Made by a program: the position numbers and the translations under genes
DNA from: Arthrobacter sp. TPD3018
Lineage (GTDB): Bacteria > Pseudomonadota > Alphaproteobacteria > Sphingomonadales > Sphingomonadaceae
Assembly (NCBI GenBank): GCA_003075315.1
Contig: QDFQ01000008.1
Location: 1 to 64,000 of the forward strand
Direction: 5' to 3'
Length of the DNA: 64,000 bases
Part shown: piece after piece, positions 35,401 to 45,251 of the stretch
Layout: every line of letters starts with the position of its first letter
Numbering within the stretch: the first letter of the stretch is position 1
Notes under the pieces: generated by a model
The model's input: the letters and a program-made list of their open reading frames with translations, nothing else
Told to the model about the DNA's origin: nothing
Databases searched by the model: none

Positions 35401-36228
35401 TCAACGGCGAGCCGGCTGCCGGATGACGCTGAATTGCGTGACCAACTGAACGTGGAAGGTCGCAACGCCTTTGACTGCCGCCCCGGCGGGGTCGCGTGCC
35501 GGTGTGAACAACTTCCTGTTCAGCACCGGCCCGCATGCGGTCTTAACGACGGTTGACGCCGTCTTTTCTGTGACCGCCCGGCAGTCCGTAATCGATCCGT
35601 CGGGCGATACGGCCACGCGGAATGTTGCGTCGATGTCGGCTTTTCCGGATGTCGCGGCGAGCGTGACGAGATCGCGGTTCGGAATCCATTCGTCCCGGCT
35701 TTTGACGGCGATCGGGGGACGGCCGCCCGGAGCGAATTGCGCAGCGTCTGCGCCCCACGCGATCAGCTGATCCGCGCTGCAGGCACGGAGGGCCGCAATG
35801 GCCTTGGCGGCATTCGGAATGGATACCGTCCCTGCCACCTTCGACCCGATCGTCAGCGCAATCGTGTCCGCACCTGCCATATCGTCGAGCACGGCCGGCG
35901 CCACGCCCTCCATGCGCGCCACAGTCCGCCCGTCCGGCAAGACAGACGCGCGGGTAAGGCCCGTCAGCGTCGCCTGGGAAGGCGCGAATAGCAGCGAACC
36001 GGGCCCGAGCGGTGCCGCACCCTGCCGCTCACCATTCAGGATGAAGACCCGATAGCTATCGCTGCCCGGTATGGTGTCCACGATCAAAGACGGCGCCGTC
36101 GGGTCGCCGCTTCGCTCCAACTGGCAATGGGCCGGATCGATCTTTACGGCCCAGCGGGGGGCAGACTGCGTCTGGGGTGCGCCCGTCTGTACGGTGAGAA
36201 ACGCGCCCACCAACAATGCCGCTATCAT
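35401..36228 (-). CDS. Secreted protein with TonB-like C-terminal domain
   Basis: 275 residues with a probable signal peptide. The C-terminal 90 residues (from about DIDATFRVAVSPDGSITDCRAV) look like the TonB C-terminal/energy-transducer fold common in sphingomonad exported proteins. The rest is beta-rich with few cysteines. The start at 36228 follows GGAGGACGGTGAC; an upstream ATG is weaker. Function unknown. It ends five bases from the MBL gene stop (convergent). Confidence 0.7.
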   Translation of the reverse strand: MIAALLVGAFLTVQTGAPQTQSAPRWAVKIDPAHCQLERSGDPTAPSLIVDTIPGSDSYRVFILNGERQGAAPLGPGSLLFAPSQATLTGLTRASVLPDGRTVARMEGVAPAVLDDMAGADTIALTIGSKVAGTVSIPNAAKAIAALRACSADQLIAWGADAAQFAPGGRPPIAVKSRDEWIPNRDLVTLAATSGKADIDATFRVAVSPDGSITDCRAVTEKTASTVVKTACGPVLNRKLFTPARDPAGAAVKGVATFHVQLVTQFSVIRQPARR

Positions 36229-36326
36229 GTCACCGTCCTCCCCGAACTTCGTCGAGGATGACATAGCGATCTCACAATCGGCAAGCCGGACGACGGCGGG
36301 CGAACCGCCAGAGATTTAGACGGATA

Positions 36327-36704
36327 TCACCCCTCCACCGGCAACAGCTTCCCCGTCTCGCGATCCAGTCCGCGTGCGGTGAACACGTCCAGCGCCGTCG
36401 CCGCCATCACGAACGCTACCGATCCCCATACCGCCTTGTTGCGTGGATGCGCCGCCGCGGCGAAGCCCAGCGCGGTCAGGTCCATCGCGTCGCCCGCCAC
36501 GCGGTTCCAGACGTTGGTCGACACCGCCGGCGCGGCCAGCAGCGTGGCGCCCGCCAGCACCTCGCGCGCGCCGAACCCCTTGACCAGCCCCTCATGCCCC
36601 TCGCTCTCCAGCGCGCGCGTGATGCGCTTCGGCGCGAGCAGCTCGGCGGCCCCGAGTGCAATCGAAAACAGGCCCAGCCCTAAGCCTAGTGCTTTGTAAT
36701 TCAT
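36327..36704 (-). CDS. Small membrane protein, function unknown
   Basis: 125 residues with about four hydrophobic segments (GLGLGLFSIALGAAELLAP; AGATLLAAPAV; LTALGFAAAA; SVAFVMAATALDVFTA). No named domain. ATG 36704 follows a reasonable ribosome site (GGGAGATTCGCC); an ATG at 36728 exists upstream. Confidence 0.75.
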   Translation of the reverse strand: MNYKALGLGLGLFSIALGAAELLAPKRITRALESEGHEGLVKGFGAREVLAGATLLAAPAVSTNVWNRVAGDAMDLTALGFAAAAHPRNKAVWGSVAFVMAATALDVFTARGLDRETGKLLPVEG

Positions 36705-36792
36705 GGCGAATCTCCCGTCCGAACCCAACGGGAGGCAGCGCCGCCGGTTCCTGTCCTTTTGGACAAGGTGGTTAACCTACATCGTGCCGACG

Positions 36793-36940
36793 CTGTCCTA
36801 CACGCGCCGATCCGTGTATGGCCGCGTCATGCGCAATCCCCGCCCGCTCGCCACCCCGACCTTCGGGCGGTTCGCGGGGGTGCGTTTCGGACGGTTACGT
36901 ATCGTCCACTTCGTCCACTTCCGCGGCCCCGAATCGCCCC
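36793..36940 (-). repeat. 148-bp intergenic element, copy 1
   Basis: Read on the minus strand it starts GGGGCGATTCGGGGCCGCGG, continues GAAGTGGACGAAGTGGACG.TACGTAA, and ends TGTAGGACAG. A second copy of the same length lies on the plus strand at 47143-47290. It sits downstream of the MAPEG gene, before the start of the 36704 membrane-protein gene. Confidence 0.82.
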
Positions 36941-36954
36941 GGAGCGTCCGCGAA

Positions 36955-37395
36955 TCAGACGGTCGGCGCACCGTCGACCGGCACGACCTCCATCACCGGC
37001 GCGGCTTCGTAGGTGTAGGCGATGGTCATGCCCCACAGCGCGAGGCCGACCAAAATCACCCAGGTCAGCACTGCGCCGCCCGCGCGCCACGGGTTGGGGG
37101 CAAGGCGATCCATGCCGAAAGCGTGGGCGATCCGGCCCGCGACGAACAGGCCGCCGGTGATCGCCAGCCAGCGCGGGGATCCGCCCGCCGCCTCGATCAG
37201 CGCCATCAGGATCAGAACGAACGGCGTATATTCGACGAAATTGGCCTGTGCCCGGGTGCGGGCGAGCAGGCGTTCGTCGCCGCCGTCGCCGAGCAGCACC
37301 TTGCCCTTCAGGCGCAGCTGCACGATTCGCATCGCCAGCACGAAATTGCCGATTCCGGCGGCGGCGGCGACGGTGAGCGTGACGGGCAACAGCAT
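36955..37395 (-). CDS. MAPEG family membrane protein
   Basis: 146 residues. MAPEG proteins are four-helix membrane enzymes or relatives of glutathione-dependent eicosanoid synthases. The first helix ends in the conserved QLRLKGKVLLGDGG, followed by ERLLARTRAQANFVEYTPF, the family signature. Four hydrophobic spans. Start chosen at 37395 because of the strong AAGGAGA site; a longer frame upstream lacks one. Substrate unknown. Confidence 0.88.
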   Translation of the reverse strand: MLLPVTLTVAAAAGIGNFVLAMRIVQLRLKGKVLLGDGGDERLLARTRAQANFVEYTPFVLILMALIEAAGGSPRWLAITGGLFVAGRIAHAFGMDRLAPNPWRAGGAVLTWVILVGLALWGMTIAYTYEAAPVMEVVPVDGAPTV

Positions 37396-37598
37396 CGGCG
37401 TGAGTCTCCTTGGGCAGGCCGCGCCGTGATGCGCGCCCACGGCGCAGCTTGCAACATCGCGGGAAATCGCTATAGGCCCGCGCTTCGCGATGCGTCCGGT
37501 TCTCGGTGGCGTCCGGCGGTCGGCGCCTTGCCGATGGCTGGTCCGTCCCGTACGGGCCATCTGATTGTCGTACGTCGATTTTAGAACAAGGTGCCGAA

Positions 37599-37778
37599 AT
37601 GGCCGTCCCCAAGCGAAAGACCTCTCCCTCGAAGCGCGGCATGCGCCGTGGCCACGACTCGCTCAGCGTCGCGGCGTTCCAGGAGTGCCCGAACTGCGGC
37701 GAACTGAAGCGTCCGCACAATCTGTGCACCGCCTGCGGCCATTATAACGGTCGCGAGATCGTCTCGGTCGAGGGCTAA
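37599..37778 (+). CDS. rpmF: 50S ribosomal protein L32
   Basis: 59 residues. It starts [20 protein letters not shown] and carries two CxxC pairs (CPNCG, CTACG) that bind zinc. First gene of rpmF–plsX–fabH, the conserved link between ribosome and lipid synthesis genes in many bacteria. Confidence 0.98.
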   Translation: MAVPKRKTSPSKRGMRRGHDSLSVAAFQECPNCGELKRPHNLCTACGHYNGREIVSVEG

Positions 37779-37811
37779 CGCCCTCTTTACCCACTGGATA
37801 CACGCGCAACC

Positions 37812-38849
37812 ATGCCCGACACTTCCTGGATCGCCGTCGATGCGATGGGCGGCGACGAGGGGCTGGCGGTCATGCTGGCTGGCGTCGCCGCGGCACGCCG
37901 CCGGTTCGAGGGCATGCGCTTCTTCCTGGTGGGTGACGAGGCGCAGGTGGCGGAGGGGCTGAAGACCCATCCCAACCTCGCCCATGCCAGCGAGATCGTC
38001 CACGCCCCCGAAACCGTGGGGTCGAGTGACAAGCCGAGCCAGGCGATCCGCCGGTCCAAGACCACGTCGATGGGAATCGCCATCGATCTGGTGAAGCAGG
38101 GTCGCGCCGGCGCCGCGGTGTCGTCGGGCAATACCGGCGCGCTGATGGCGATGGCGAAGCTGGCGCTGCGCACGCTGCCGGGCATCGATCGCCCTGCGCT
38201 CGCCGCGCCGCTGCCGACGCTGGGCGACAATGACGTCGTGATGCTCGATCTCGGTGCGAATACCGAGGTGGACGCGCGCAATCTCGTCCAGTTCGCGGTG
38301 ATGGGTGCCGCCTATGCGCGCACCATCCTCGATCTCGACAGCCCCCGCGTCGCGCTGCTCAACATCGGCAGCGAAGACCAGAAGGGCACCGACGAGATTC
38401 GCGACGCCGCCGCCGTGCTGCGCGGCCAGACGCATTTGCCGCTGACCTTCACCGGCTTCGTCGAGGGCAACCAGCTCGCCCGCGGCAACCACGACGTCAT
38501 CGTCTGCGACGGCTTCGCCGGCAATATCGCGCTGAAGACCGCCGAGGGCACCGCGCGCTTCGTCGCCGATCTGCTCAAGCGCGCCTTCCGTAGCTCGGTG
38601 CGCTCGAAGGTCGGCTTCCTGATTTCGAAGCCGGCGACCGAGCTGCTGCGCGATCACCTCGATCCGAACAATCACAATGGCGCGGTCTTCCTCGGCCTCA
38701 ACGGCATCGTCGTGAAGAGCCACGGCAGCGCCAACGAACGCGGCGTCGCCACGGCGATCGGCAATGCCGCCAAGATGGTGCGCGCCGACCTCACGCGCCG
38801 CATCGCCGACGACCTCGGCAATTTCGAGAAAAAGGCAGTGCACGCATGA
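37812..38849 (+). CDS. plsX: Phosphate acyltransferase PlsX
   Basis: 345 residues. It converts acyl-ACP to acyl-phosphate, the first dedicated step of phospholipid synthesis. Conserved MGGDEG at the start, [27 protein letters not shown], and NIGSE. It follows rpmF by 33 bases and overlaps fabH by four bases (ATGA). Confidence 0.96.
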   Translation: MPDTSWIAVDAMGGDEGLAVMLAGVAAARRRFEGMRFFLVGDEAQVAEGLKTHPNLAHASEIVHAPETVGSSDKPSQAIRRSKTTSMGIAIDLVKQGRAGAAVSSGNTGALMAMAKLALRTLPGIDRPALAAPLPTLGDNDVVMLDLGANTEVDARNLVQFAVMGAAYARTILDLDSPRVALLNIGSEDQKGTDEIRDAAAVLRGQTHLPLTFTGFVEGNQLARGNHDVIVCDGFAGNIALKTAEGTARFVADLLKRAFRSSVRSKVGFLISKPATELLRDHLDPNNHNGAVFLGLNGIVVKSHGSANERGVATAIGNAAKMVRADLTRRIADDLGNFEKKAVHA

Positions 38850-39814
38850 TCCGCTCGGTCGTTCTCGGTACGGGTTCGGCCCTTCCGGAACAGCGTGTGT
38901 CGAACGCCGATCTGGCAGAGCGACTCGACACCAGCGACGAATGGATCGTCGAGCGTACCGGCATCCGCTTCCGCCACATCGCCGGCCCGCACGAAACGAC
39001 CTCGACGCTCGCCGCGTCGGCCTGCCGCGCCGCGATCGAGGCGGCGGGGATCACCGCGCAGGACATCGACCTGATCGTCCTCGCCACCGCGACGCCCGAC
39101 CAGACCTTCCCGGCCACCGCGACCAAGGTGCAGGCGATGCTCGGAATCGACGATTGCGTCGCCTTCGACGTTGCGGCGGTGTGTTCGGGCTTCCTCTATG
39201 CGGTGCAGGTCGCCGACTCGATGCTGCGCACCGGCGTCCATCGCCGCGCGCTGGTGATCGGCGCCGAAACGTTCAGCCGCATCCTCGACTGGGAAGACCG
39301 CACCACCGCCGTGCTGTTCGGGGACGGCGCCGGCGCGATCGTGCTCGAGGGGCAGGAGAGCGAGGCCGAGGGCGGTCGCGGCATTCTCGCCACACGCCTG
39401 CACGCCGATGGGCGCCACAACGAATTGCTCTATGTCGATGGCGGTCCGTCGACCACGGGCACCGTCGGCAAGCTGCGCATGAAGGGCCGCGAGGTGTTCC
39501 GCCATGCCGTCGTCAACCTGGCGTCGGTGCTGCAGGAATCGCTGGACATCGCGGGCCTCACGCCGTCGGCGGTCGACTGGGTCGTGCCTCACCAAGCCAA
39601 TGCCCGTATTCTGGAGGCGACCAGCCGCAAGCTCGGTCTGCCGGCGGAGAAGGTCGTCGTGACCGTCGATCGCCACGCCAACACGTCCGCCGCGTCGGTG
39701 CCGCTCGCGCTGGATACGGCGACGCGCGATGGGCGCATCCAACCGGGGCAGATTGTGGTATTGGAGGCCATGGGCGGCGGCTTCACGTGGGGCGCCGCGG
39801 TCCTGCGGATGTAA
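38846..39814 (+). CDS. fabH: 3-oxoacyl-ACP synthase III
   Basis: 322 residues. Initiates fatty-acid synthesis by condensing acetyl-CoA with malonyl-ACP. Catalytic triad visible: Cys113 in [10 protein letters not shown], His in VPHQANARI, Asn in [11 protein letters not shown]. The start overlaps the plsX stop (ATGA). Full length. Confidence 0.97.
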   Translation: MIRSVVLGTGSALPEQRVSNADLAERLDTSDEWIVERTGIRFRHIAGPHETTSTLAASACRAAIEAAGITAQDIDLIVLATATPDQTFPATATKVQAMLGIDDCVAFDVAAVCSGFLYAVQVADSMLRTGVHRRALVIGAETFSRILDWEDRTTAVLFGDGAGAIVLEGQESEAEGGRGILATRLHADGRHNELLYVDGGPSTTGTVGKLRMKGREVFRHAVVNLASVLQESLDIAGLTPSAVDWVVPHQANARILEATSRKLGLPAEKVVVTVDRHANTSAASVPLALDTATRDGRIQPGQIVVLEAMGGGFTWGAAVLRM

Positions 39815-39942
39815 TCCGCCATTTTGAGTAGTTTTTCATGCAAGCGTTTCCACGCCGTGTAACAAAGTCACTTTCGGACATGTCTGTGCTGGTGTAGCTC
39901 CCCCAAGGGGCTGTTTTGACAGATGGAGTGGGAAGCGTGTTG

Positions 39943-40242
39943 ATGACACCGGTGGGCACGTTGACGCGAGCGGATCTGGCCGAAGCCCTGCATCGCCAGG
40001 TGGGACTGGCGCGATCGGACTCCGCGCGCTTGGTGGAACAGATTCTCGGCGAAATGTGCGAGGCGCTGTCGCGTGGCGAGAACGTCAAGATTTCTGGGTT
40101 CGGCACCTTCGTGCTGCGCGACAAGGGCGAACGGATCGGCCGCAATCCCAAGACCGGGGTCGAGGTGCCGATCGCACCGCGGCGGGTCCTTACCTTCCGC
40201 GCCAGCCAGATGATGCGCGACCGCATCGTGTCGGCCAGCTGA
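39943..40242 (+). CDS. ihfA: Integration host factor alpha subunit
   Basis: 99 residues, HU/IHF fold. The N-terminal helices ([16 protein letters not shown]) and the DNA-bending arm ([22 protein letters not shown], with the Pro intercalator in NPKTG) identify IhfA. It bends DNA and assists sigma-54 and recombination complexes. Alternative upstream GTG/TTG starts add a few residues; ATG 39943 was used. merR-type gene follows six bases after the stop. Confidence 0.93.
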   Translation: MTPVGTLTRADLAEALHRQVGLARSDSARLVEQILGEMCEALSRGENVKISGFGTFVLRDKGERIGRNPKTGVEVPIAPRRVLTFRASQMMRDRIVSAS

Positions 40243-40247
40243 CCCGG

Positions 40248-40616
40248 ATGGCCTCCCGCACCGACAAGGCGCGCGGAGCGTTTCGAACGATCGGCGAGGT
40301 TTCGGCGGAAACCGGCCTCGCCCACCATATCCTGCGCTATTGGGAAACGCGCTTTCCCCAGCTCAGGCCCGTCACGCGGGCAGGCAACCGGCGCTATTAC
40401 CGGCCGGAGGACGTCGCGCTGGTCCGCCGCATCGATACGCTGCTCCATCGCGAGGGCTATACGATCCGCGGCGTCCAGCAACTCCTCGCCAACACGGATC
40501 GCGCGCCGCCACCAGCGCCGGCCGACGAACAGGCGGACCTGACCACCATGCTGCTCGCGATCCGGAACCGCATCGCCGACGCGTTACGGCAGGACGAATC
40601 GCTCAAGCCTCGTTGA
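40248..40616 (+). CDS. MerR family transcriptional regulator
   Basis: 122 residues. The N-terminal winged helix reads RTIGEVSAETGLAHHILRYWETRFPQLRP and GNRRYYRPEDVALVRRIDTLL, typical of the short MerR protein that follows ihfA in alphaproteobacteria. No C-terminal cysteines for a metal. Probably co-transcribed with ihfA. Confidence 0.9.
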   Translation: MASRTDKARGAFRTIGEVSAETGLAHHILRYWETRFPQLRPVTRAGNRRYYRPEDVALVRRIDTLLHREGYTIRGVQQLLANTDRAPPPAPADEQADLTTMLLAIRNRIADALRQDESLKPR

Positions 40617-40626
40617 TGCCATCGGC

Positions 40627-41265
40627 TTAGGGTAACAGGCCATTGCGCAGCAGCGATGCGGCCTGGTCCGCCACCTGTGCAATGTCGCGATCCTCGCTCC
40701 ACACGCCGTACCGAAGGCCCAGAAACACGTTCATTCCCATGATCGCCCAGGCGTGAACGTCATCCACATCCCCCCGTACCTCTCCCCGCGCCGCCGCGGC
40801 GCGTAGCCGCGATTCGATCCGCTCCGCTGTGGAGGCGTAGTGGGCGCGGAAACTGTCCGAATCGACGAATTCGGCTTCGTCGATGATGCGATAGATTTCC
40901 TTATGGTCGCGGACGAAGCCGATGAACTCGGCAAGCCCCGCCCGTTCCGCCGCCAGCCCATCCGATGCCGAGCGCACCGCGGGGGCGACATGATCGCGGA
41001 CCTGCGCCGACATGTCGGTGACGAGCGCACGGAATACCGCGTCCTTCGAATCGAAATAGGTGTAGAAGCTGCCGAGTGCGATGCCGGCGCGACGCGTGAT
41101 GCCGCTGATCGACGCATCGTGAAACCCGCGCTCCCCGAACTCCACCGCCGCCGCATCGAGCAGCGCGCGCAGTGTCCGCCGTCCCCGCGCCGTCCGCGGT
41201 GTCTTGGCCGTGACGGTTGCGGGTGCGCCGGTGCCGTCGGCCGCGTCCGCCGCTGCTTCGGTCAT
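40627..41265 (-). CDS. TetR family transcriptional regulator
   Basis: 212 residues. The N-terminal HTH shows ISGITRRAGIALGSFYTYFDSKDAVF (about residues 50-77) after an extended disordered start; the C-terminal helices form the ligand domain. It is divergent from a TonB-dependent receptor, with a promoter and inverted repeat in the 116 bases between the starts, suggesting that it represses that receptor and perhaps itself. Convergent with merR, 10 bases away. Confidence 0.9.
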   Translation of the reverse strand: MTEAAADAADGTGAPATVTAKTPRTARGRRTLRALLDAAAVEFGERGFHDASISGITRRAGIALGSFYTYFDSKDAVFRALVTDMSAQVRDHVAPAVRSASDGLAAERAGLAEFIGFVRDHKEIYRIIDEAEFVDSDSFRAHYASTAERIESRLRAAAARGEVRGDVDDVHAWAIMGMNVFLGLRYGVWSEDRDIAQVADQAASLLRNGLLP

Positions 41266-41291
41266 AATCGTTCCTCCCCCAAAGACCGAAG

Positions 41292-41320
41292 TTGAAACCC
41301 GGTTCAGGTTTCAGTATAGC
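41292..41320 (+). promoter_or_regulatory. Promoter with overlapping operator for the TonB receptor
   Basis: TTGAAA (41292-41297), 17 bases, TATAGC (41315-41320) is a near-consensus sigma-70 type promoter. TGAAACC (41293-41299) and GGTTTCA (41307-41313) are perfect mirror arms with 7 bases between, so the palindrome covers the -35 box and spacer. Its position suggests TetR repression by blocking RNA polymerase. Seen in the sequence; binding is inferred. Confidence 0.7.
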
Positions 41321-41381
41321 GGGTGCAAGAGGGCGTACAAGCCGGGTCAACCGGGCTGACGCCGATCAGGAGGGGAAAGCT

Positions 41382-43757
41382 ATGAACCGGCGTGCATCCA
41401 CGATCCTCAAGCTCGGCGCGAGCGCAGCGGCGCTGCTGGCGACGCCCGCGATGGCGCAGACGGCCCCGGCCGACGCCTCGCAGAGTGCGGCAGCCGAAAC
41501 GGCGCCCGATACCAGCGCGACGCCTCCCCAAGACAATGGGGACATCGTCGTCACCGCGCGCCGCCGGTCCGAAACGCTGCAAAGCGTGCCGATCGCCGTC
41601 ACCGCGTTCAGTGCGGACAAGCTCGACAAGATCGGCGCGGTCGACCTGACCGACATCCAGAACGTCACCCCCAATACGACCCTGAAGACCGCACGTGGCT
41701 CCAACTCGACGCTCGCCGCCTTCATCCGCGGTGTCGGCCAGCAAGACCCGGTGCCGGGGTTCGAGGCGGGCATCGGCATCTACCTCGACGACGTCTATCT
41801 CAACCGGCCGCAGGCGGCGGTGCTCGACATCTACGACGTCGACCGGATCGAGGTGCTGCGCGGGCCGCAGGGTACGCTCTACGGCCGCAACACGATCGGC
41901 GGCGCGGTGAAATATGTCACCAAGCGGCTGCCGAACGAGACCGAGCTGCGCGTGAAGGCCAATTACGGGTCGTACGATCAGGCTGATGGCATCGTCGCGC
42001 TGTCGACGCCGATCGGCGACATGTTCAAGGTCGGTGTGGCCGGTGCGCGGCTGAGCCGGGGTGGGTTCGGGCGCAACACCAACCTGAATATCGACAATTA
42101 CAACAAGGATATCTGGGCGGGGCGCGGCACGATCGAGTTCGAGAGCCCGGATACGCGGCTGTTCGTGCGGATCACCGGCGACTACACGCACGACCTCAGC
42201 AATCCGCGCAACGGCCACCGTTTGATCCCAGGCCTGCTGTCGGGCGCGCCGGTGCTCGCCAACGTGTTCGACACGCGCGCCGGGCTGAACTTCCCCAAGC
42301 AGGACATTCAGGCGGGCGGCCTGTCGATGACCGCCAACGCGCAGCTCACCGATCACCTGACGCTGCGCAGCATCAGCGCGTGGCGCAAGGACACCAGCTT
42401 CACGCCGATCGACTTCGACGCGCTGCCCGCGACCGACGTCGATGTGCCCGCCATTTATCGCAACGAGCAGACCAGCCAGGAATTCCAGCTGCTCTATGCC
42501 TCCGACAAGCTGAACGGCCTGGTCGGCTATTATTATCTCGGCGCCAAGGCGGCGACCGGGTTCGGGGTGCTGTTGTCGACGACCGTCCCCGGCCTCGACG
42601 CCTATACCGCGGGCGACGTGCGGACCGAAACGTCGTCGATCTACGGCGACTTCACCTACGATTTCACGCCGCAGTTCAGCCTGTCGGTCGGCGGGCGCTA
42701 CACCTGGGACCAGCGCAACGCCTATGTCTTCAAGGCCAATTACATCGGCCTGACCAGCGAGTTCGGCGGCACGCCGGTGCCGTTCCTGGGGACGCCGCCG
42801 GCGACCAATTTCCGCGGCGTCGCCAACTTCAAGCGCTTCACGCCGCGCGTCTCGCTGAGCTTCAAGCCGGCGCCCGATCACCTGCTCTACGCCTCCTATT
42901 CGGAAGGCTTCAAGGGCGGCGGCTTCGATCCGCGGGGGTCGGGCACGTCGGCGCCGGCCGCGACTCCGGGCCGACCTACCTATTCGGAAATCTACAACTA
43001 CCTGCTGTTCAAGCCGGAGACCGTCACCAGCTACGAGGCGGGGTACAAGGGATCGGCGTTCGACCGGCGGCTGACCTGGGCGCTGGCGGGCTTCTACGCC
43101 GATTATACCGACGTGCAGGTGCCGGGCTCGGTCGGCTGCCTGCAGAACGGGGTGCAGAGCTTCTGCGGCATCACCACCAACGCCGCCCGGGCGCGGATCA
43201 AGGGCGTCGAGCTGGAGAGTACTGCCATCCTCGCCCGCGATTTCGCCGGGGTCGGGTCGTCGGTCGCGCTGAACGGCACCCTGGGCTACATCCACGCCCG
43301 TTACCGCACCTTCATCGGCCCGACCGGGGTCGATGTCGCCAATGTCCGCGTGTTCCAGAACACGCCCGACTGGACGGCGAGCGGCACGCTGACCGGCAAC
43401 GTCCCGCTGGGCGACGGCCTCGTCACCGCCAATTCGACCGTGTCGTACCGCAGCCTGACGCACCAGTTCGAGACGGCGAGCCCGTTCCTTGACCAGCCGG
43501 GCTATACGTTGCTGGATGCCGGCCTGACCTATGCGTTCGGCGAGGGGCGGCGGTACACGATCGGCGTGTACGGCAAGAACCTGACCGACGTGCGCTACAA
43601 GACCAGCGGGTATCGGTATATCCGGTCGGACATCGCGGGGACGCCGATCCCGGATGCGGCCGGCAAGCCCTTCCCAACGCTGGGCAAGGAGGGCGTTGCG
43701 ACGGCCTTCTATGGTAACCCGCGTCAGGTGTTCGTGAGCGTCGGGGCGAAGTTCTAA
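41382..43757 (+). CDS. TonB-dependent outer-membrane receptor
   Basis: 791 residues from ATG 41382 after AGGAGGGGAAAGCT. Signal peptide ends MAQT-A. The TonB box region DIVVTARRR is followed by the plug domain (SVPIAVTAFSADKL to GGAVKYVTKRLP) and a 22-strand-type barrel whose last strand ends VFVSVGAKF, with the usual C-terminal Phe. No siderophore-specific signature; the neighbouring MFS carrier suggests uptake of a small organic substrate (inference). Confidence 0.95.
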   Translation: MNRRASTILKLGASAAALLATPAMAQTAPADASQSAAAETAPDTSATPPQDNGDIVVTARRRSETLQSVPIAVTAFSADKLDKIGAVDLTDIQNVTPNTTLKTARGSNSTLAAFIRGVGQQDPVPGFEAGIGIYLDDVYLNRPQAAVLDIYDVDRIEVLRGPQGTLYGRNTIGGAVKYVTKRLPNETELRVKANYGSYDQADGIVALSTPIGDMFKVGVAGARLSRGGFGRNTNLNIDNYNKDIWAGRGTIEFESPDTRLFVRITGDYTHDLSNPRNGHRLIPGLLSGAPVLANVFDTRAGLNFPKQDIQAGGLSMTANAQLTDHLTLRSISAWRKDTSFTPIDFDALPATDVDVPAIYRNEQTSQEFQLLYASDKLNGLVGYYYLGAKAATGFGVLLSTTVPGLDAYTAGDVRTETSSIYGDFTYDFTPQFSLSVGGRYTWDQRNAYVFKANYIGLTSEFGGTPVPFLGTPPATNFRGVANFKRFTPRVSLSFKPAPDHLLYASYSEGFKGGGFDPRGSGTSAPAATPGRPTYSEIYNYLLFKPETVTSYEAGYKGSAFDRRLTWALAGFYADYTDVQVPGSVGCLQNGVQSFCGITTNAARARIKGVELESTAILARDFAGVGSSVALNGTLGYIHARYRTFIGPTGVDVANVRVFQNTPDWTASGTLTGNVPLGDGLVTANSTVSYRSLTHQFETASPFLDQPGYTLLDAGLTYAFGEGRRYTIGVYGKNLTDVRYKTSGYRYIRSDIAGTPIPDAAGKPFPTLGKEGVATAFYGNPRQVFVSVGAKF

Positions 43758-43775
43758 GGTTTGCACTGCCCCTCC

Positions 43776-43880
43776 GTCACCCCGGACTTGTTCCGGGGTC
43801 CACCGGGCCGCATGGGGACGGCAAGAGGCTCCGGCCTCCCCCTTGCCGCAGAGTGGACCCCGGAACGAGTCCGGGGTGAC
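43776..43880. repeat. REPIN, GTCACCCCGG type
   Basis: GTCACCCCGGACTTGTTCCGGGG left, CCCCGGAACGAGTCCGGGGTGAC right; between the receptor and MFS genes. Confidence 0.9.
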
Positions 43881-43911
43881 GGGTGGGCGGGGCTAGCGCG
43901 CGGGAATACCT

Positions 43912-45171
43912 ATGCATGCCATGACTCCGACCCCCCGCTACCGTGCGCTCGTGCTGGCGATGCTGCTGGTCGTCTACACGTTCAATTTCCTCGACCGGCA
44001 GATCCTCGGCATCCTGGCGGCGCCGATCAAGGCGGACCTGAAGCTGACCGACACGCAGCTGGGGCTGCTGGGCGGCGCGGCGTTCGCGTTGCTCTATTCG
44101 ACGCTGGCGATACCGCTCGCGCTGATCGCCGATCGGACGAGCCGCAGCTGGGTGATCACGATCAGCCTGGCGGTGTGGAGCGGCTTTACCGCGCTGTGCG
44201 GGTTCGCGACCGGCTTCTGGCAGTTCTTCGCGTTCCGCCTGGGCGTCGGCGTGGGGGAGGCGGGGGGCGTTGCGCCGTCCTATGCGATGATTTCGGATTA
44301 CTTCCCGCCGCATCAGCGCGGGCGGGCGCTGTCGATCTATTCGCTGGGCATCCCGATCGGGCTGGCCGCCGGGGCGCTGCTGGGCGGGATCCTGGCGGCA
44401 CATGTCGATTGGCGCTGGGCGTTCATCGTCGTCGGGCTGGCAGGCGTCGTCATCGCGCCGATCTTCCGGCTGGTGGTGCGCGAGCCGGCGCGCGGGGCGT
44501 TCGATCCCGCCGCTGGGACCGAGCGCACGTCGGTGTGGACGGTGTTCGGCATCCTGGCCGCCAAGCCGAGTTTCTGGCTGCTGAGCTTTGCTGCGGCGTT
44601 CAGTTCGCTGTGCGGCTATGGCCTGGCCTTCTGGGTGCCGTCCGTCCTGATCCGGTCGTTCGGCTTCAGCCTGCTGACCGCGTCGCAATATATCGGGTCG
44701 CTGCTGCTGATCGGGGGCACGATCGGCGTGTTCGCCGGTGGGTGGCTGGCCGACCGGATGGGCGGGCGCGATCGCGGCGTCTATGCCAAGCTGCCCGCAG
44801 TGGCTTGGGCGATCACGGTGCCGCTCTATGCCGCGGGGCTGATGAGCGGATCGCCGGCGCTGTCCTGGTTCCTGTTCCTGATCCCCAACGGGCTCAACAT
44901 CCTGTGGCTGGGGCCGGTGACGACCGCGGTCCAGCATCTGGTGCCGCCGCCGATGCGCGCGACCGCCTCGGCCAGCTTCCTGCTGATCAACAATCTGATC
45001 GGGCTGGGGCTGGGGTCGACGATCATGGGGCGCGTGTCGGACGCGATGACCGCGGCCTATGGGGCGGACGCGCTGCGCTATGCGACGGTCTATGCGCTGG
45101 GGTTTTACATCGTCGCGGCGGGGCTGATGCTGTGCGCGGTAAAGCCGCTGCGGCGCGACTGGGTGGGGTGA
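43912..45171 (+). CDS. MFS transporter (spinster-like)
   Basis: 419 residues with 12 predicted helices. FNFLDRQILGILAAPIKADLKLTDTQLGLLGG at the start and the loop 2-3 motif ALIADRTSRSW are typical of the spinster-type MFS clade found beside TonB receptors in sphingomonads. It probably carries the receptor's substrate across the inner membrane. ATG 43912 or 43921 could be used. Downstream of the receptor with a REPIN between. Confidence 0.9.
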   Translation: MHAMTPTPRYRALVLAMLLVVYTFNFLDRQILGILAAPIKADLKLTDTQLGLLGGAAFALLYSTLAIPLALIADRTSRSWVITISLAVWSGFTALCGFATGFWQFFAFRLGVGVGEAGGVAPSYAMISDYFPPHQRGRALSIYSLGIPIGLAAGALLGGILAAHVDWRWAFIVVGLAGVVIAPIFRLVVREPARGAFDPAAGTERTSVWTVFGILAAKPSFWLLSFAAAFSSLCGYGLAFWVPSVLIRSFGFSLLTASQYIGSLLLIGGTIGVFAGGWLADRMGGRDRGVYAKLPAVAWAITVPLYAAGLMSGSPALSWFLFLIPNGLNILWLGPVTTAVQHLVPPPMRATASASFLLINNLIGLGLGSTIMGRVSDAMTAAYGADALRYATVYALGFYIVAAGLMLCAVKPLRRDWVG

Positions 45172-45251
45172 AGATAGACAACATGAACACCTGAACGGAA
45201 ACGGTGTGGGGGTATCGTTTTCGTTTGTGTGTGGGTTGAGAAAGAGCGGCG

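Noticed and set aside
41304..43766. 820-codon minus-strand frame over the TonB receptor
   Set aside because: Antisense shadow with low-complexity Arg/Gly/Ala sequence; the plus frame has signal peptide, plug and barrel features.
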